From positions 1 to 64,000 of the forward strand of contig WGNR01000006.1 in the NCBI GenBank assembly GCA_016124445.1: 64,000 bases of DNA. The letters run 5' to 3'. The position numbers were made by a program, and so were the translations under genes. Shown here one piece after another: positions 1 through 8,210 of this stretch. The notes beneath the pieces were generated by a model that had not been told where the DNA came from, did no database searches, and saw only the letters and a program-made list of their open reading frames with translations. The first letter of the stretch is position 1. Every line of letters begins with the position of its first letter. This stretch comes from a bacterium. Its GTDB lineage: Bacteria > Planctomycetota > Planctomycetia > Pirellulales > Pirellulaceae.

Positions 1-52
1 CAAGCTACGAGACGGTCTTTACGACCGAGGGTGTGACGATCTGCCGACTACC

Positions 53-102
53 GCTCCTTGGTTGCCTGTTCGCTACGCTCACAGGCAACCAAGGAGCTTT
101 TT
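53..102 (+). terminator. Strong intrinsic terminator for a gene upstream of the window
   Basis: A perfect 17-bp stem (53-69 pairs with 81-97, GCTCCTTGGTTGCCTGT and its complement) closes an 11-nt loop and is followed by a T-run at 98-102. It most likely ends a plus-strand gene lying before position 1. No coding sequence of that gene could be identified in bases 1-52. Confidence 0.8.
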
Positions 103-134
103 CTTATTGGAAACCACAGTCTGTTGAAGATACA

Positions 135-230
135 AGGGTGCGAGCAGCGCAGCGAATCGCACCAAGTGGACTTGCTGTTACCGAAGATGGTGCGATACGT
201 TCGGCTTCGCCTCTCTTCTCACACCCTACG
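135..230 (+). repeat. Dispersed palindromic repeat, copy 1
   Basis: About 96 bp. The left half is a hairpin, GGTGCGA (137-143) against TCGCACC (157-163), around the core GCAGCGCAGCGA. The right half reads GGTGCGATACGTTCGGCTTC and ends in CACACCCTACG. The outer ends AGGGTG and CACCCT are inverted, so the whole unit can fold. Related copies lie at 1585-1680, 3466-3570, 47783-47813 (half unit) and 51469-51567, all between genes. Confidence 0.85.
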
Positions 231-355
231 ATTCCAGGCGAAACAAAAACGCTTCCCCCCTAAGAAAACTCCCCAACTTCTCTTGTCTCAAACCACCCTA
301 TGGGTCTAAAGTCCCGACATCTTCTGTCAATGTCGCATTCAGGACGGTCCGGACG

Positions 356-1567
356 GTGATCAAGTTTCACGCCTTCAAATGGGCACGCAATCGAGTTCTC
401 CACAGCTTTTGGAGAATGAATGGAATTCGTGTCCCTTCGCAGGCGATCTCGGCCGAAGAAATGTCGGCTGGCGTCGATGGCATTTCGCTGCGGTCGACCG
501 AAGATCCCCTGGTCGCTCGCTATCCTTGCTGGAACATGCTCGGCGCGGTCGACGACGTGCCGCGTCAGATCGACCAGTTGAGCAAGCAGCCTGACTACGA
601 TCCAGCGGGCGAAGCCTGGCGGGGTAATCTGCAGATTGGCTATCCGCCGGGTCAGTTCATCGAAGTGCCGCAAGGAAGTGTCTTGTCGCGCGGGGCACTG
701 ATCTTCTCGCAAAGCCATCGTATCGTCACCGATTTGTGTGGGGTGCCGGTCGAAGAGTTTTACATGGGAAGCGAGTCCGATCGCTTCATTCCTGGTTGTC
801 GCCAAGTCTCCGGCAGATTGCTTGTCTTCGCCAGCGGTGTCGCTCAGCGAAACTATTACCACTGGGTTGTCGAAATGCTGCCGCAGATGCGTCTGTTCGA
901 TCAACCTGATACCGCATTCGATTACCTGGCCGTGCCACAGCGCAAGAGTTTCGTGCGTGAGTCGCTCGAACTGATGGGGGTCGATCCCGCCAAGATCATT
1001 CCGCTGCAGCGTTTGACACATCTTCGAGCCGATCAGTTGTTGGTCCCCAGTCCGGCGAGCCCCTATTCGCATCCCTCGGGCGTGAAGTTCCTTCGCGAGA
1101 AGATGCGTAGCGCGCCGTGGAGTCACTTCGATCGGGAAGACCGCGAGCGGATTTACATTTCGCGTAAACGCCGCGGCTCTCGGCGATTGATCGAAGAGAA
1201 CCAATTGCTGGAACTACTCCAGCCGCTTGGCTTTCGTCCGGTGCTGCTCGAAGAGATGTCGGTCCAGGAACAGATTCAACTCTTCCAGCGGGCCGAGGCA
1301 GTGGTTGGCCCGCACGGGGCCGGTTTCACGAACACCATCTTTTGTCGGCCTGGGACGGTGGTCATGGAGATCTCGCCCAGTTGCCGCCCGCGGACCTTCT
1401 TCCACTGCATTGCCGACATCAATAAATTGAATTTCGCCATCTACTTCGGCCGCTCGGTAAACCAGCAGGGAGTCGATGCCGACATCTCCATCGACCCGCA
1501 AGACTTCTGTCAGCATCTTGCGGAAATCTTGTATCGGCAGGTCCACGCGTCTGAACTGGTGGCCTGA
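356..1567 (+). CDS. Glycosyltransferase family 61 protein (DUF563)
   Basis: A 403-residue predicted glycosyltransferase, probably transferring a sugar onto a cell-surface polysaccharide or glycan. Family signatures are NYYHWVVEMLPQM near residue 165, a basic YISRKRRGSRRL segment, and VGPHGAGFTNTIF near residue 317 followed by VMEISP, the usual order in GT61/DUF563 proteins. There is no signal peptide, so a cytoplasmic enzyme is expected. The frame opens with a GTG at 356; an in-frame ATG at 416 is the alternative, but its GGAG sits only 3 nt away. The gene stands alone between two copies of a dispersed repeat, so context does not reveal the substrate. Confidence 0.8.
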   Translation: MIKFHAFKWARNRVLHSFWRMNGIRVPSQAISAEEMSAGVDGISLRSTEDPLVARYPCWNMLGAVDDVPRQIDQLSKQPDYDPAGEAWRGNLQIGYPPGQFIEVPQGSVLSRGALIFSQSHRIVTDLCGVPVEEFYMGSESDRFIPGCRQVSGRLLVFASGVAQRNYYHWVVEMLPQMRLFDQPDTAFDYLAVPQRKSFVRESLELMGVDPAKIIPLQRLTHLRADQLLVPSPASPYSHPSGVKFLREKMRSAPWSHFDREDRERIYISRKRRGSRRLIEENQLLELLQPLGFRPVLLEEMSVQEQIQLFQRAEAVVGPHGAGFTNTIFCRPGTVVMEISPSCRPRTFFHCIADINKLNFAIYFGRSVNQQGVDADISIDPQDFCQHLAEILYRQVHASELVA

Positions 1568-1584
1568 ACGCCGTCGGTCTCATC

Positions 1585-1680
1585 GGGTGCGAGCAGCGTA
1601 GTCAGTCGCACCAACGATTTCGTGAAATTCATAGGGGCTGGTGCGATACATTCGGCTTGGCCTCCTCTTCTCACTCCCTA
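1585..1680 (+). repeat. Dispersed palindromic repeat, copy 2
   Basis: Same two-part unit as at 135-230: GGGTGCGAGCAGCG, then the arm TCGCACC, a spacer of about 30 bp, GGTGCGATACATTCGGCTTG, and an end TCACTCCCTA. It begins 17 bp after the glycosyltransferase stop codon. The core has diverged (GTAGTCAGTC in place of GCAGCGAATC). Confidence 0.8.
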
Positions 1681-1810
1681 AGAATTGGTCCGGTGGGATT
1701 GCCTTTCCCCCGGAACCCTCGGCAGACAGAATGCCTCGCGTGGGGTACATTGTTCTTTGGACCCTGATTCATGTTTGCCCCGATAGGCAATAGAGGTTGA
1801 AGTCGTTGCG

Positions 1811-2800
1811 ATGGCACTATTTGGTTTCGGTAAGAAGAAAGAAAACGAAGAAGGCAAGTCCCCAGAGCCGGCAGGCGAGAAGCAGGGGTTTTTCAGCCGA
1901 ATAGGGCAAGGTCTGGCTAAAACACGCCGGTTACTCAATACCGACATCCGCGATCTTTTCAAAGCGGAAGGCCGGTTGGTCGACGAAGAACTGCTCGACG
2001 AGATCTTTGCCATCCTCATTCAAACCGACATGGGTGCTGGTCCAGCCAATCAAATCAAAGACCGCATTGCCCGTGACTTTCGCGGACGTGTCGTTCATAC
2101 CGAGGACATCCTGAAGAACATTCGGGAAGAGCTCGCCAGCCTGATGCAGCAGGACCAACAGCCAATCAAGATGGCGGCGGAAGGTCCGACCGTTGTATTG
2201 GTGGTTGGGGTGAACGGAGCGGGCAAAACCACCTCGATCGCCAAGCTTACCCGCTGGTTTATCGATCAAGGGAATTCCGTCATTCTCGGCGCCGGCGACA
2301 CGTTCCGAGCCGCGGCAACCGAACAACTGACGATCTGGGCTGAGCGTTTGGGGGCGAAGATCGTCAAAGGAGAGCAGGGGAGCGACCCGGCCAGCGTGGC
2401 GTTTCGTGCAGTCGACGAAGGAATCAAGGAGAACGCCGACGTTGTTATCATCGACACGGCCGGCCGTCTGCAGACGCAAAAGAACTTGATGACCGAACTC
2501 GACAAGATGCGGCGGGTACTCGGCAAGAAGATCGAAGCGGCGCCGCACGAAGTCCTGTTGGTGCTCGATGCGACCGCCGGCCAAAACGGTATCAGCCAGG
2601 CCAAGGGCTTTTCGGAAGCGGCCCAGTGCACCGGGATCGTGCTGACCAAGCTCGATGGCACAGCGAAGGGGGGCGTGGTCGTTCCGATTCGCAAGGCCTT
2701 TGAGCTGCCGGTCAAATTCATCGGTGTCGGGGAAAAGCCGGAAGATCTGACCCGCTTCGATCCTGATGCATTCTGCGACGCTCTGTTCGCCGAAAACTAA
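1811..2800 (+). CDS. ftsY: Signal recognition particle receptor FtsY
   Basis: A 329-residue SRP-GTPase that docks SRP-ribosome complexes at the membrane. An acidic, lysine-rich N-terminus of about 25 residues leads into the NG domains. Visible motifs are the P-loop GVNGAGKTT (133-141), DTFRAAATEQL, the DTAGR box near 217 and TKLDGTAKGG near 279. The A domain is very short compared with E. coli FtsY, as in many other bacteria. The start is an ATG with a purine-rich GAGGTTGAAG upstream. It stands alone, downstream of repeat copy 2. Confidence 0.97.
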   Translation: MALFGFGKKKENEEGKSPEPAGEKQGFFSRIGQGLAKTRRLLNTDIRDLFKAEGRLVDEELLDEIFAILIQTDMGAGPANQIKDRIARDFRGRVVHTEDILKNIREELASLMQQDQQPIKMAAEGPTVVLVVGVNGAGKTTSIAKLTRWFIDQGNSVILGAGDTFRAAATEQLTIWAERLGAKIVKGEQGSDPASVAFRAVDEGIKENADVVIIDTAGRLQTQKNLMTELDKMRRVLGKKIEAAPHEVLLVLDATAGQNGISQAKGFSEAAQCTGIVLTKLDGTAKGGVVVPIRKAFELPVKFIGVGEKPEDLTRFDPDAFCDALFAEN

Positions 2801-2937
2801 CTTGGACTGCTAGCATCGCATTGGTGGCCCAATCGAGCTACCTGATTTGAGCCTCGTACCGGTTCTGCGGAATTTTCGCTTAATTCCGAGTTCTCATCAG
2901 GCCGATGCTTAGTCTGCGGCATGTCTCCATGTCGGCG

Positions 2938-2966
2938 GGAAGCGTGGATGATTGGCCAACGCTTCC
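2938..2966 (+). other. Hairpin in the presumed 5' leader of the Tyr-rich secreted protein gene
   Basis: GGAAGCGT (2938-2945) pairs perfectly with ACGCTTCC (2959-2966), and the loop contains the palindrome TTGGCCAA. It lies 38 bp before the ATG at 3004. It has no T-run, so it is not a terminator; a role in mRNA stability or translation is only a possibility. Confidence 0.4.
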
Positions 2967-3003
2967 AATGCAATCCAACAGAAGTTATTTGGGGGGATCA
3001 TCG

Positions 3004-3327
3004 ATGTTTCAACGCATCGTGTTTGGTCTGATTATTGCCGCAATGATGTCGGTTTCGCTGTCCAGCGCTGAAGCTGGGGACCAGGCATTCAGCCGAGTCT
3101 GGGGCGGAACGTACGGCAGCTACGACTGGGAACGTTTCTACCACTATCCCTACGTCTACTATCCCCAGAACTTCCAAGGTGCCGAGTACTATCGCAGCCG
3201 CGAAAGCCTGTACTACCGCTACCCAACCGAGATGCGAATTCCGGTCTACAATCAGCAGTGGCAAAACCCATACCCCAATGGCCGCCTGTATCACTCGGGC
3301 CATCAGTTCCTGCTCGACGTGTTTTAA
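3004..3327 (+). CDS. Small secreted tyrosine-rich protein of unknown function
   Basis: A 107-residue protein with a clear signal peptide (MFQRIVFGLIIAAMMSVSLSSAEAG, cleavage probably near residue 24). The mature part is about 80 residues and extremely rich in Tyr, with Trp, Pro and Asn, for example HYPYVYYPQNF and ESLYYRYP. There are no Cys residues and no enzyme motif. I start it at the ATG at 3004, directly after TTGGGGGGATCATCG; a longer frame from 2905 would bury the signal peptide. An intrinsic terminator follows at 3365. The composition suggests a structural or surface-associated protein, but no function is assigned. Confidence 0.75.
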   Translation: MFQRIVFGLIIAAMMSVSLSSAEAGDQAFSRVWGGTYGSYDWERFYHYPYVYYPQNFQGAEYYRSRESLYYRYPTEMRIPVYNQQWQNPYPNGRLYHSGHQFLLDVF

Positions 3328-3364
3328 GAAACACGATCAGCGGGTCCACGAATCAAAACAAAAG

Positions 3365-3396
3365 CGAGAGCCTGGGATGTCAGGTTCTCGTTTTTT
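3365..3396 (+). terminator. Intrinsic terminator after the Tyr-rich secreted protein gene
   Basis: Stem CGAGAGCCTG (3365-3374) pairs with CAGGTTCTCG (3381-3390) with one G-T wobble and a 6-nt loop, then TTTTTT (3391-3396). Confidence 0.85.
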
Positions 3397-3465
3397 GTTT
3401 CTTGTCCCCTCTCCCTGCTCGGCGTCGAGGGGTAAGTAAGAAGATGGTGCAGATATCCGGATCTT

Positions 3466-3570
3466 GTAGGGTGCGACCAGCGCAGCGAATCGCACCAAAT
3501 GCGTTTACCGGCTTAGTATGGTCTGGTGCGATGCGTTCGGCGTTGCCTCACTTCTCACAAACAAGCTACG
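3466..3570 (+). repeat. Dispersed palindromic repeat, copy 3
   Basis: Begins GTAGGGTGCGACCAGCGCAG and continues to CGCACC, then a spacer, GGTGCGATGCGTTCGGCGTT, and a decayed end CTCACAAACAAGCTACG. Its left 31 bp are identical to the reverse complement of the half-copy at 47783-47813. It lies 5 bp from the stop codon of the convergent M20 peptidase gene. Confidence 0.85.
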
Positions 3571-3575
3571 GGATG

Positions 3576-4769
3576 TTAGGGCGAATTACTGAAGTCTCGG
3601 CAGACTGCTTCCAGGATGTCGGTTGCTTTTTCGAGTTGCTCGATCTCGATGTATTCGTCCTTCGTGTGAGCCTGGACCAGGGAGCCGGGACCAAAGACGA
3701 CCGAAGGGATGCCGACCGAATAGTACGCCGGCGAATCGGTGCCGTAGGCGACTTGAACCGGTTGGCTGTTCACGTCAAACCGCGCGGCGACTTGGGCGAT
3801 TTGCTGAGCCAGCTTCTGACTGGTGTCTGAAAGAGGCAACCCTGGGGAACTCATGTAGGGAGCATCGTGTTGCACCTTGTCTGGGTTATCGACCCGGGCC
3901 GCGATGAAGTCGATTACCTCTTGTCGGATCGCTTCTTGAGACTCGCCAGGCAGAACCCGACGGTCGATTTCGATCGTGCATTGATCGGGAACCGTGTTGA
4001 CGCTCACGCCCCCCTGGATCGTGCCGACACTGATGGTAGGCGGTCCGAGTTGTCCTGGCTCTGTGGTATTGGCGAGAATGGTGGCTTCGTACTCGCGAAT
4101 GGCCTGCAGCACTTCCGCCATGCGGTAGATGGCGTTGTCGCCAAGTGAAGGATTGCTGCTATGGGTGGCGCGCCCCAGCGCATGACAGCGCCAGCGAATG
4201 ACTCCTTTGTGCGCCACCACCACGTTCATCAGAGTCGGTTCTGACACGAAGACCGCGTCAGGCAACCGCGAAATCAGTTTCGAGCGTCCCTCGTTCCAAA
4301 AGTTGGCCAGGTGCGTCGCTCCGGTGAAGCCGCATTCTTCATTCACACTGCAGGCGACCAGCACCGTTGGCAGGTTCTCACTCGGTTTCTTTTTCAGACG
4401 GGAAAGAACCGCCAGGCACATCGCCATGCCTCCTTTCACATCGCAGGCACCGCGACCGTAGATTCGGTTTTCGATTCGCAAAGCGCCGAACGGGTCGACC
4501 GTCATACCTTCGATCGGGACCGTGTCTTGATGGGCCTCAAGGACGACAATTTTATCCGCCTTGCCTGGGAGAGCGGCCACCAGGTTGTCTCGTTTGGGGG
4601 CGACTTCGATCCGTTCGAACTCGACGCCTATCTCGGCGAAGATTTGTTCGAGCGCGTCGCCCATCCGATGCTCGAGTTGGATCTCGGGCTGATCGACTTC
4701 GTGCCCCATCGGGTTGACGCTGGGAACTTGAACCAGTCGCTGCGTCAACTGCACCACATCCATTGGCAT
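3576..4769 (-). CDS. M20 family metallopeptidase (ArgE/DapE type deacylase)
   Basis: A 397-residue cytoplasmic zinc amidohydrolase. The metal ligands and catalytic residues are in place: H80 and D82 in EAHQDTVP, D110 in GRGACDVKGGMA, and the general base and ligand E144/E145 in SVNEECGFTG. The dimerisation insert follows (AHKGVIRWRCHALGRATHSS). This family removes acyl groups from N-acyl amino acids (acetylornithine, succinyl-diaminopimelate) or cleaves small peptides; the sequence alone does not fix the substrate. No arginine or lysine genes are adjacent. ATG at 4769 opens the frame; a second ATG two codons later is possible. Confidence 0.88.
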   Translation of the reverse strand: MPMDVVQLTQRLVQVPSVNPMGHEVDQPEIQLEHRMGDALEQIFAEIGVEFERIEVAPKRDNLVAALPGKADKIVVLEAHQDTVPIEGMTVDPFGALRIENRIYGRGACDVKGGMAMCLAVLSRLKKKPSENLPTVLVACSVNEECGFTGATHLANFWNEGRSKLISRLPDAVFVSEPTLMNVVVAHKGVIRWRCHALGRATHSSNPSLGDNAIYRMAEVLQAIREYEATILANTTEPGQLGPPTISVGTIQGGVSVNTVPDQCTIEIDRRVLPGESQEAIRQEVIDFIAARVDNPDKVQHDAPYMSSPGLPLSDTSQKLAQQIAQVAARFDVNSQPVQVAYGTDSPAYYSVGIPSVVFGPGSLVQAHTKDEYIEIEQLEKATDILEAVCRDFSNSP

Positions 4770-4914
4770 AAATGCATCCAGGGAGTTGAAAGGTAGGTAA
4801 CGTTTAGGTTGGAGGGATTGGGGTGCCCTCTGACATTAAAGATGGTCTACTTACTCCATTGTTCGCGCTCGCGGGAATTCTCACAAGCAGTCCGCGTTGT
4901 TTGACCAGTTCGTT

Positions 4915-4920
4915 TATAAT
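4915..4920 (+). promoter_or_regulatory. Possible -10 element before the NtrC-like regulator
   Basis: A perfect TATAAT lies 60 bp before the GTG start at 4980. No good -35 hexamer is found at 15-18 bp; the TTGACC at 4901 is only 8 bp away. A TATAAT in this GC-rich context is uncommon, so it is listed with low confidence. Confidence 0.35.
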
Positions 4921-4979
4921 GCGAAGTTTGGCAAAAAACGCGTTTTGCCCCTCGAGCCATCGCCTGACAAGGTTTCTTT

Positions 4980-6356
4980 GTGCCATCGCATCCACGCAAA
5001 CCGACGACGTTTCTGATCCAGGCCTTCGAATTGTCGGCCTGGCCGGTCGTTTTGTTTAGCGAAGGGAACCTGGTTCGCTATTTGAACGCCGCCGCCGAAA
5101 AACAACTGGGGCTACCCCGTGATCAGTTGATCGAACAAGCGGCCAAATACCATAGCCTGGGACAACTTCCCAAAGCGATGCAGGCCGTTTCGGACTTGTG
5201 CCCGGCATCGAATGTTTGGCTGGGAGAGATCGGTACGCGCGAAATCACCCTGGTTGCCGACGGCTCGACCGACGAAGTCCGCTGGCAGGCTGTCTTCTAT
5301 CCCATTGTCGACGCTACGGGTGGCGATTCGTTCGGAATCGTGCGTAACGTGGTCGTCTTGTTAACGCCGCCAGGAAATCTGCCACACACAGGGCCGCTGC
5401 AACCGCAGGAAGAAATCCACGCCGCGCTGCAGGCACTGCGGCACGAATATCGCGGCCGTTATGCAGTGAGCCACCTGGTGGGAATCAGCACGGCGATGAT
5501 TCGCGTTCGTCGGTTGGTCGACCTGGCTTCGCAAACGCATGTGCCGGTGCTGGTGATCGGCCCACCCGGTTCCGGCAAAGAGACCGTTGCTCGCACGATT
5601 TGTTATGCCTCCAACCGCGGTCAGACCGGACCGGTGATAACGATTCAAGGCGAACTGATGGACGCCGAGATCATGCAGACGACGCTCCGTGCGTTTTCTC
5701 GCCGCTGTTTGGATGACAACGAAGCGAATCATGCAGTTTTGATTTTGTTGAATGCGGAAAAGCTGGACTTGGGGGCTCAGACCGAGCTGCTGCACCTGTT
5801 GGATTTGATCGACGTTGACTTGCGGGTCTTGTCGACTTCGCAGCAATCACTTCTGTCGCTGGCGCGGCGAGGGCAATTTCGCGAAGACCTGGCGTTCCGA
5901 ATCTCGACCTTAGAGATCGAACTGCCGCCGCTGTGCGATCGGCCGGAAGACATTCCTTACCTGGCCCAGGCGATTGTCGAGGAATTAAATGTCCCCTCGG
6001 ATCGGCAAGTCCAATCGATCTCGTCCGACGCGATCGATCGACTGCAACAACAGGAATGGACCGGCAACATCGACCAGTTGACCGAGTGGTTAACCGAAGC
6101 GCATCAATCGGCCTCAGAGATGACGTTGCAGCTGACCGATTTTCCCGCGACAACCTCGCCGACACCAAGTAAGAAGGCCGAGCCCAAGCAAACTGCCTCG
6201 ATCAACCTCGATCAGGCCTTGGAAGAGTACGAACGAGAGATCTTGCTGCGGACATTAAAAGCGGCCAAAGGAAACAAGACTCAGGCGGCCAGCATGCTGA
6301 ACATATCGCGTGCCCGGCTGCATCGTCGGATCGAGCAGTGGGACTTGGAAGGCTAG
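4980..6356 (+). CDS. Degenerate NtrC-family AAA+ regulator with PAS-like and Fis-type domains
   Basis: A 458-residue protein with the layout of a sigma-54 activator: a PAS-like N-terminus (about 15-130), an AAA+ domain with Walker A GPPGSGKE (194-201) and a FREDLAFRIS segment like the arginine-finger region, and a C-terminal Fis-type helix-turn-helix (GNKTQAASMLNISRARLHRR). However, the GAFTGA loop that contacts sigma-54 is absent: the region after ITIQGELMDAE runs straight on without it. The Walker B position reads AVLILLNAEKL rather than LFLDE. It is therefore more likely a DNA-binding regulator that does not drive sigma-54 open-complex formation. The start is the GTG at 4980. Confidence 0.82.
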   Translation: MPSHPRKPTTFLIQAFELSAWPVVLFSEGNLVRYLNAAAEKQLGLPRDQLIEQAAKYHSLGQLPKAMQAVSDLCPASNVWLGEIGTREITLVADGSTDEVRWQAVFYPIVDATGGDSFGIVRNVVVLLTPPGNLPHTGPLQPQEEIHAALQALRHEYRGRYAVSHLVGISTAMIRVRRLVDLASQTHVPVLVIGPPGSGKETVARTICYASNRGQTGPVITIQGELMDAEIMQTTLRAFSRRCLDDNEANHAVLILLNAEKLDLGAQTELLHLLDLIDVDLRVLSTSQQSLLSLARRGQFREDLAFRISTLEIELPPLCDRPEDIPYLAQAIVEELNVPSDRQVQSISSDAIDRLQQQEWTGNIDQLTEWLTEAHQSASEMTLQLTDFPATTSPTPSKKAEPKQTASINLDQALEEYEREILLRTLKAAKGNKTQAASMLNISRARLHRRIEQWDLEG

Positions 6357-6435
6357 TCGGGGCCTAGATCTGTAGCGGGGTTTAGGCTGGCCACGTGGTT
6401 GTCACTTACAGGCACCCTTTTTACGATGGGTATTG

Positions 6436-6885
6436 ATGGAGATGGACCGGTCAACAAGCTGTGTTTTGTATGAACCAGTGCCATGTTGGGCTCCCCGCCT
6501 AAGGGGGCTCAAGCCGATCGCTGCGGTTGGTTTTGTCGAAGTGCGCGTTGCCTCGGAACTGACGAGGCTCCTTTACGTCGACAGCCAACGGTTATTGCTG
6601 GTGGCCCTGCGAAGTTCGATGTCGGCAGCCCAGGTCGCGGCCCGGTTGCGTCAGGTTGCCCAACTTCAAAGCCATTGGCCGCCCTGTCGCGTATTGCTGT
6701 TGCTGGACGAGCAAATGGACGTCTGGCATCAAGCCTGCTGGGAAATCGGAAGCGGCTTGGTTCTGGTTGGACCAAAATCATTGCCGACAATCGGCCGCAT
6801 CATTGAACGGTTTCTTGCCGGGTTGCCTGCGGAAGATGAAGACCGTCCACAGGCAGACGATCGATTGGCCTGGCTCCCGTGGTAA
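6436..6885 (+). CDS. Hypothetical protein of unknown function
   Basis: A 149-residue protein without signal peptide, membrane segment or recognisable motif. The middle part (VEVRVASELTRLLYVDSQRLLLVALRSSMSAAQVAARLRQV) looks like an alpha/beta fold with a helix rich in Ala and Arg. The frame is open from a TTG at 6433; ATG at 6436 is chosen, with GGG about 6 nt upstream, and ATG 6442 is possible. It lies between the NtrC-like regulator and the mrp gene on the same strand and may share transcripts with the former. No function is assigned. Confidence 0.6.
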   Translation: MEMDRSTSCVLYEPVPCWAPRLRGLKPIAAVGFVEVRVASELTRLLYVDSQRLLLVALRSSMSAAQVAARLRQVAQLQSHWPPCRVLLLLDEQMDVWHQACWEIGSGLVLVGPKSLPTIGRIIERFLAGLPAEDEDRPQADDRLAWLPW

Positions 6886-6969
6886 TTTCCATCAATAACC
6901 AACAAATCAATGTTAACCAGGCGCTGGCGACGGACTGTTGCCTGATTTTCGCTCGAAGGAGAGCTCTTT

Positions 6970-8037
6970 ATGGCTGATGTACAGCAAGTCATCAAAGCCC
7001 TTGAAACGATCAAAGATCCACTCAGCGGCCGACCGATCACCACGACCGACCAGGTGAAAGAGATCGATGTGACCGGTACGAAAGCGACGTTCATTCTGGA
7101 ACTGACTTCGCACAGCGCTCCGTTGTGGGAAGAAACACGCGAGACTGCCCGGCAAGCGGTGCTCAAGGCGGTGCCGGAGTTGTCCGAGGTCGAGATCGAC
7201 CTTCGCGAACATGCTCGCAAGATCGAACCAATCGGGCAGATTGGATTGACGGTTCGCAGTGTGATTGCGGTTGGTTCGGGCAAAGGCGGTGTTGGCAAAA
7301 GCACCGTGGCGACTTCGTTAGCCTATGCACTAAAGAAAGCAGGTGCGAAGGTCGGCTTGATGGATGCCGACATCTACGGACCGAGTATTCCACACTTGTT
7401 GGGCATCACAGGTCGCCCGGAAGTAATTGAAAAAAGAATCCAACCGAAAGAAGCCGACGGCATGAAGGTGATTTCGATGGGATTGATCGTCGACCCGGAC
7501 GAAGCGGTTATCTGGCGCGGACCGATGTTGCATGGGGCGATCACGCAGTTCCTCCGCGATACCGATTGGGGACCGCTGGATTACCTGATCATCGATATGC
7601 CACCAGGGACCGGTGATATTGCGTTGACCCTGAGCCAACTGTTGCCGCTAACAGGCAGCGTGGTTGTTTGCACACCGCAACAAGTTGCTTTGCTCGATGC
7701 TATCAAGGCGATTGCCATGTTCCGCAAGGTGAAGATCCCAGTGCTGGGGTTGGTCGAGAACATGAGCGGGTTCGTTTGTCCCGATACAGGTAAAGAATGG
7801 GACATCTTCGGCCGGGGTGGAGCGCAAAAGAAGGCCGCCGAACTGGACGTTCCTTTTCTGGGCGATGTACCGATCACGATTTCGATCCGCGAACAAGGCG
7901 ACGCCGGTCAAATGAGCCACGTACTGGAGAACGAAGTGACTGCGCCGCGGTTCGAGCAGATCGCCTATCGTCTGGTGAAACAACTGGCCGATTCGGCGGC
8001 CGATAACCCGCCAATGCCGTCATTGACAGTGCTGTAA
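6970..8037 (+). CDS. Mrp/NBP35-family iron-sulfur cluster carrier ATPase
   Basis: A 355-residue P-loop ATPase of the Mrp/ApbC group, which bind and transfer Fe-S clusters in the cytoplasm. The N-terminal 90 residues form a MIP18/DUF59-like domain (VIKALETIKDPLSGRPI). Then come the deviant Walker A GSGKGGVGKST, MDADIYGPSIPHLLG, and IDMPPGTGDIALTLSQ. The Cys pair that bridges the cluster in many ApbC proteins is reduced here to one Cys (GFVCPDTGKEWDIFG), a variant also written as CPDxGK in some Mrp proteins. A good ribosome site, AAGGAGAGCTCTTT, precedes the ATG. Confidence 0.92.
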   Translation: MADVQQVIKALETIKDPLSGRPITTTDQVKEIDVTGTKATFILELTSHSAPLWEETRETARQAVLKAVPELSEVEIDLREHARKIEPIGQIGLTVRSVIAVGSGKGGVGKSTVATSLAYALKKAGAKVGLMDADIYGPSIPHLLGITGRPEVIEKRIQPKEADGMKVISMGLIVDPDEAVIWRGPMLHGAITQFLRDTDWGPLDYLIIDMPPGTGDIALTLSQLLPLTGSVVVCTPQQVALLDAIKAIAMFRKVKIPVLGLVENMSGFVCPDTGKEWDIFGRGGAQKKAAELDVPFLGDVPITISIREQGDAGQMSHVLENEVTAPRFEQIAYRLVKQLADSAADNPPMPSLTVL

Positions 8038-8107
8038 CTTGAATGTGGGCCGCAAGTTATGATGTGCCGCCCCCGCAGGCGATAAGCACCGGGGACAAGA
8101 AATGGTT

Positions 8108-8136
8108 AGAGCCGCTCTTCGAGGAAAAGCGGCTCT
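8108..8136 (+). other. Perfect hairpin downstream of mrp
   Basis: AGAGCCGCT (8108-8116) pairs with AGCGGCTCT (8128-8136), 9 bp with an 11-nt loop. Only a T/C-mixed tail (GTCTCGTTG) follows, so it is a weaker terminator candidate than the one at 8161. Confidence 0.5.
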
Positions 8137-8160
8137 GTCTCGTTGTGATCTTGCTGAGGG

Positions 8161-8190
8161 AAAAAGGCACGCGCCAGGGCGTGCCCTTTT
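8161..8190. terminator. Bidirectional terminator between mrp and the histone-like gene
   Basis: GGCACGC (8166-8172) pairs with GCGTGCC (8179-8185). It is flanked by AAAAA at 8161-8165 and CTTTT at 8186-8190, giving a U-tract in both directions. It separates two convergent genes. Confidence 0.8.
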
Positions 8191-8210
8191 GCATCGCAGT
8201 CGGATTAGGA

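Noticed and set aside
33..309. Two short plus-strand frames in the first 300 bases
   Set aside because: They run through a terminator hairpin and a dispersed repeat; no protein family or ribosome site supports them.
4901..4920. TTGACC and TATAAT as a promoter pair
   Set aside because: The spacing is 8 bp, far below the 15-19 bp needed; only the -10 element was kept as a weak candidate.
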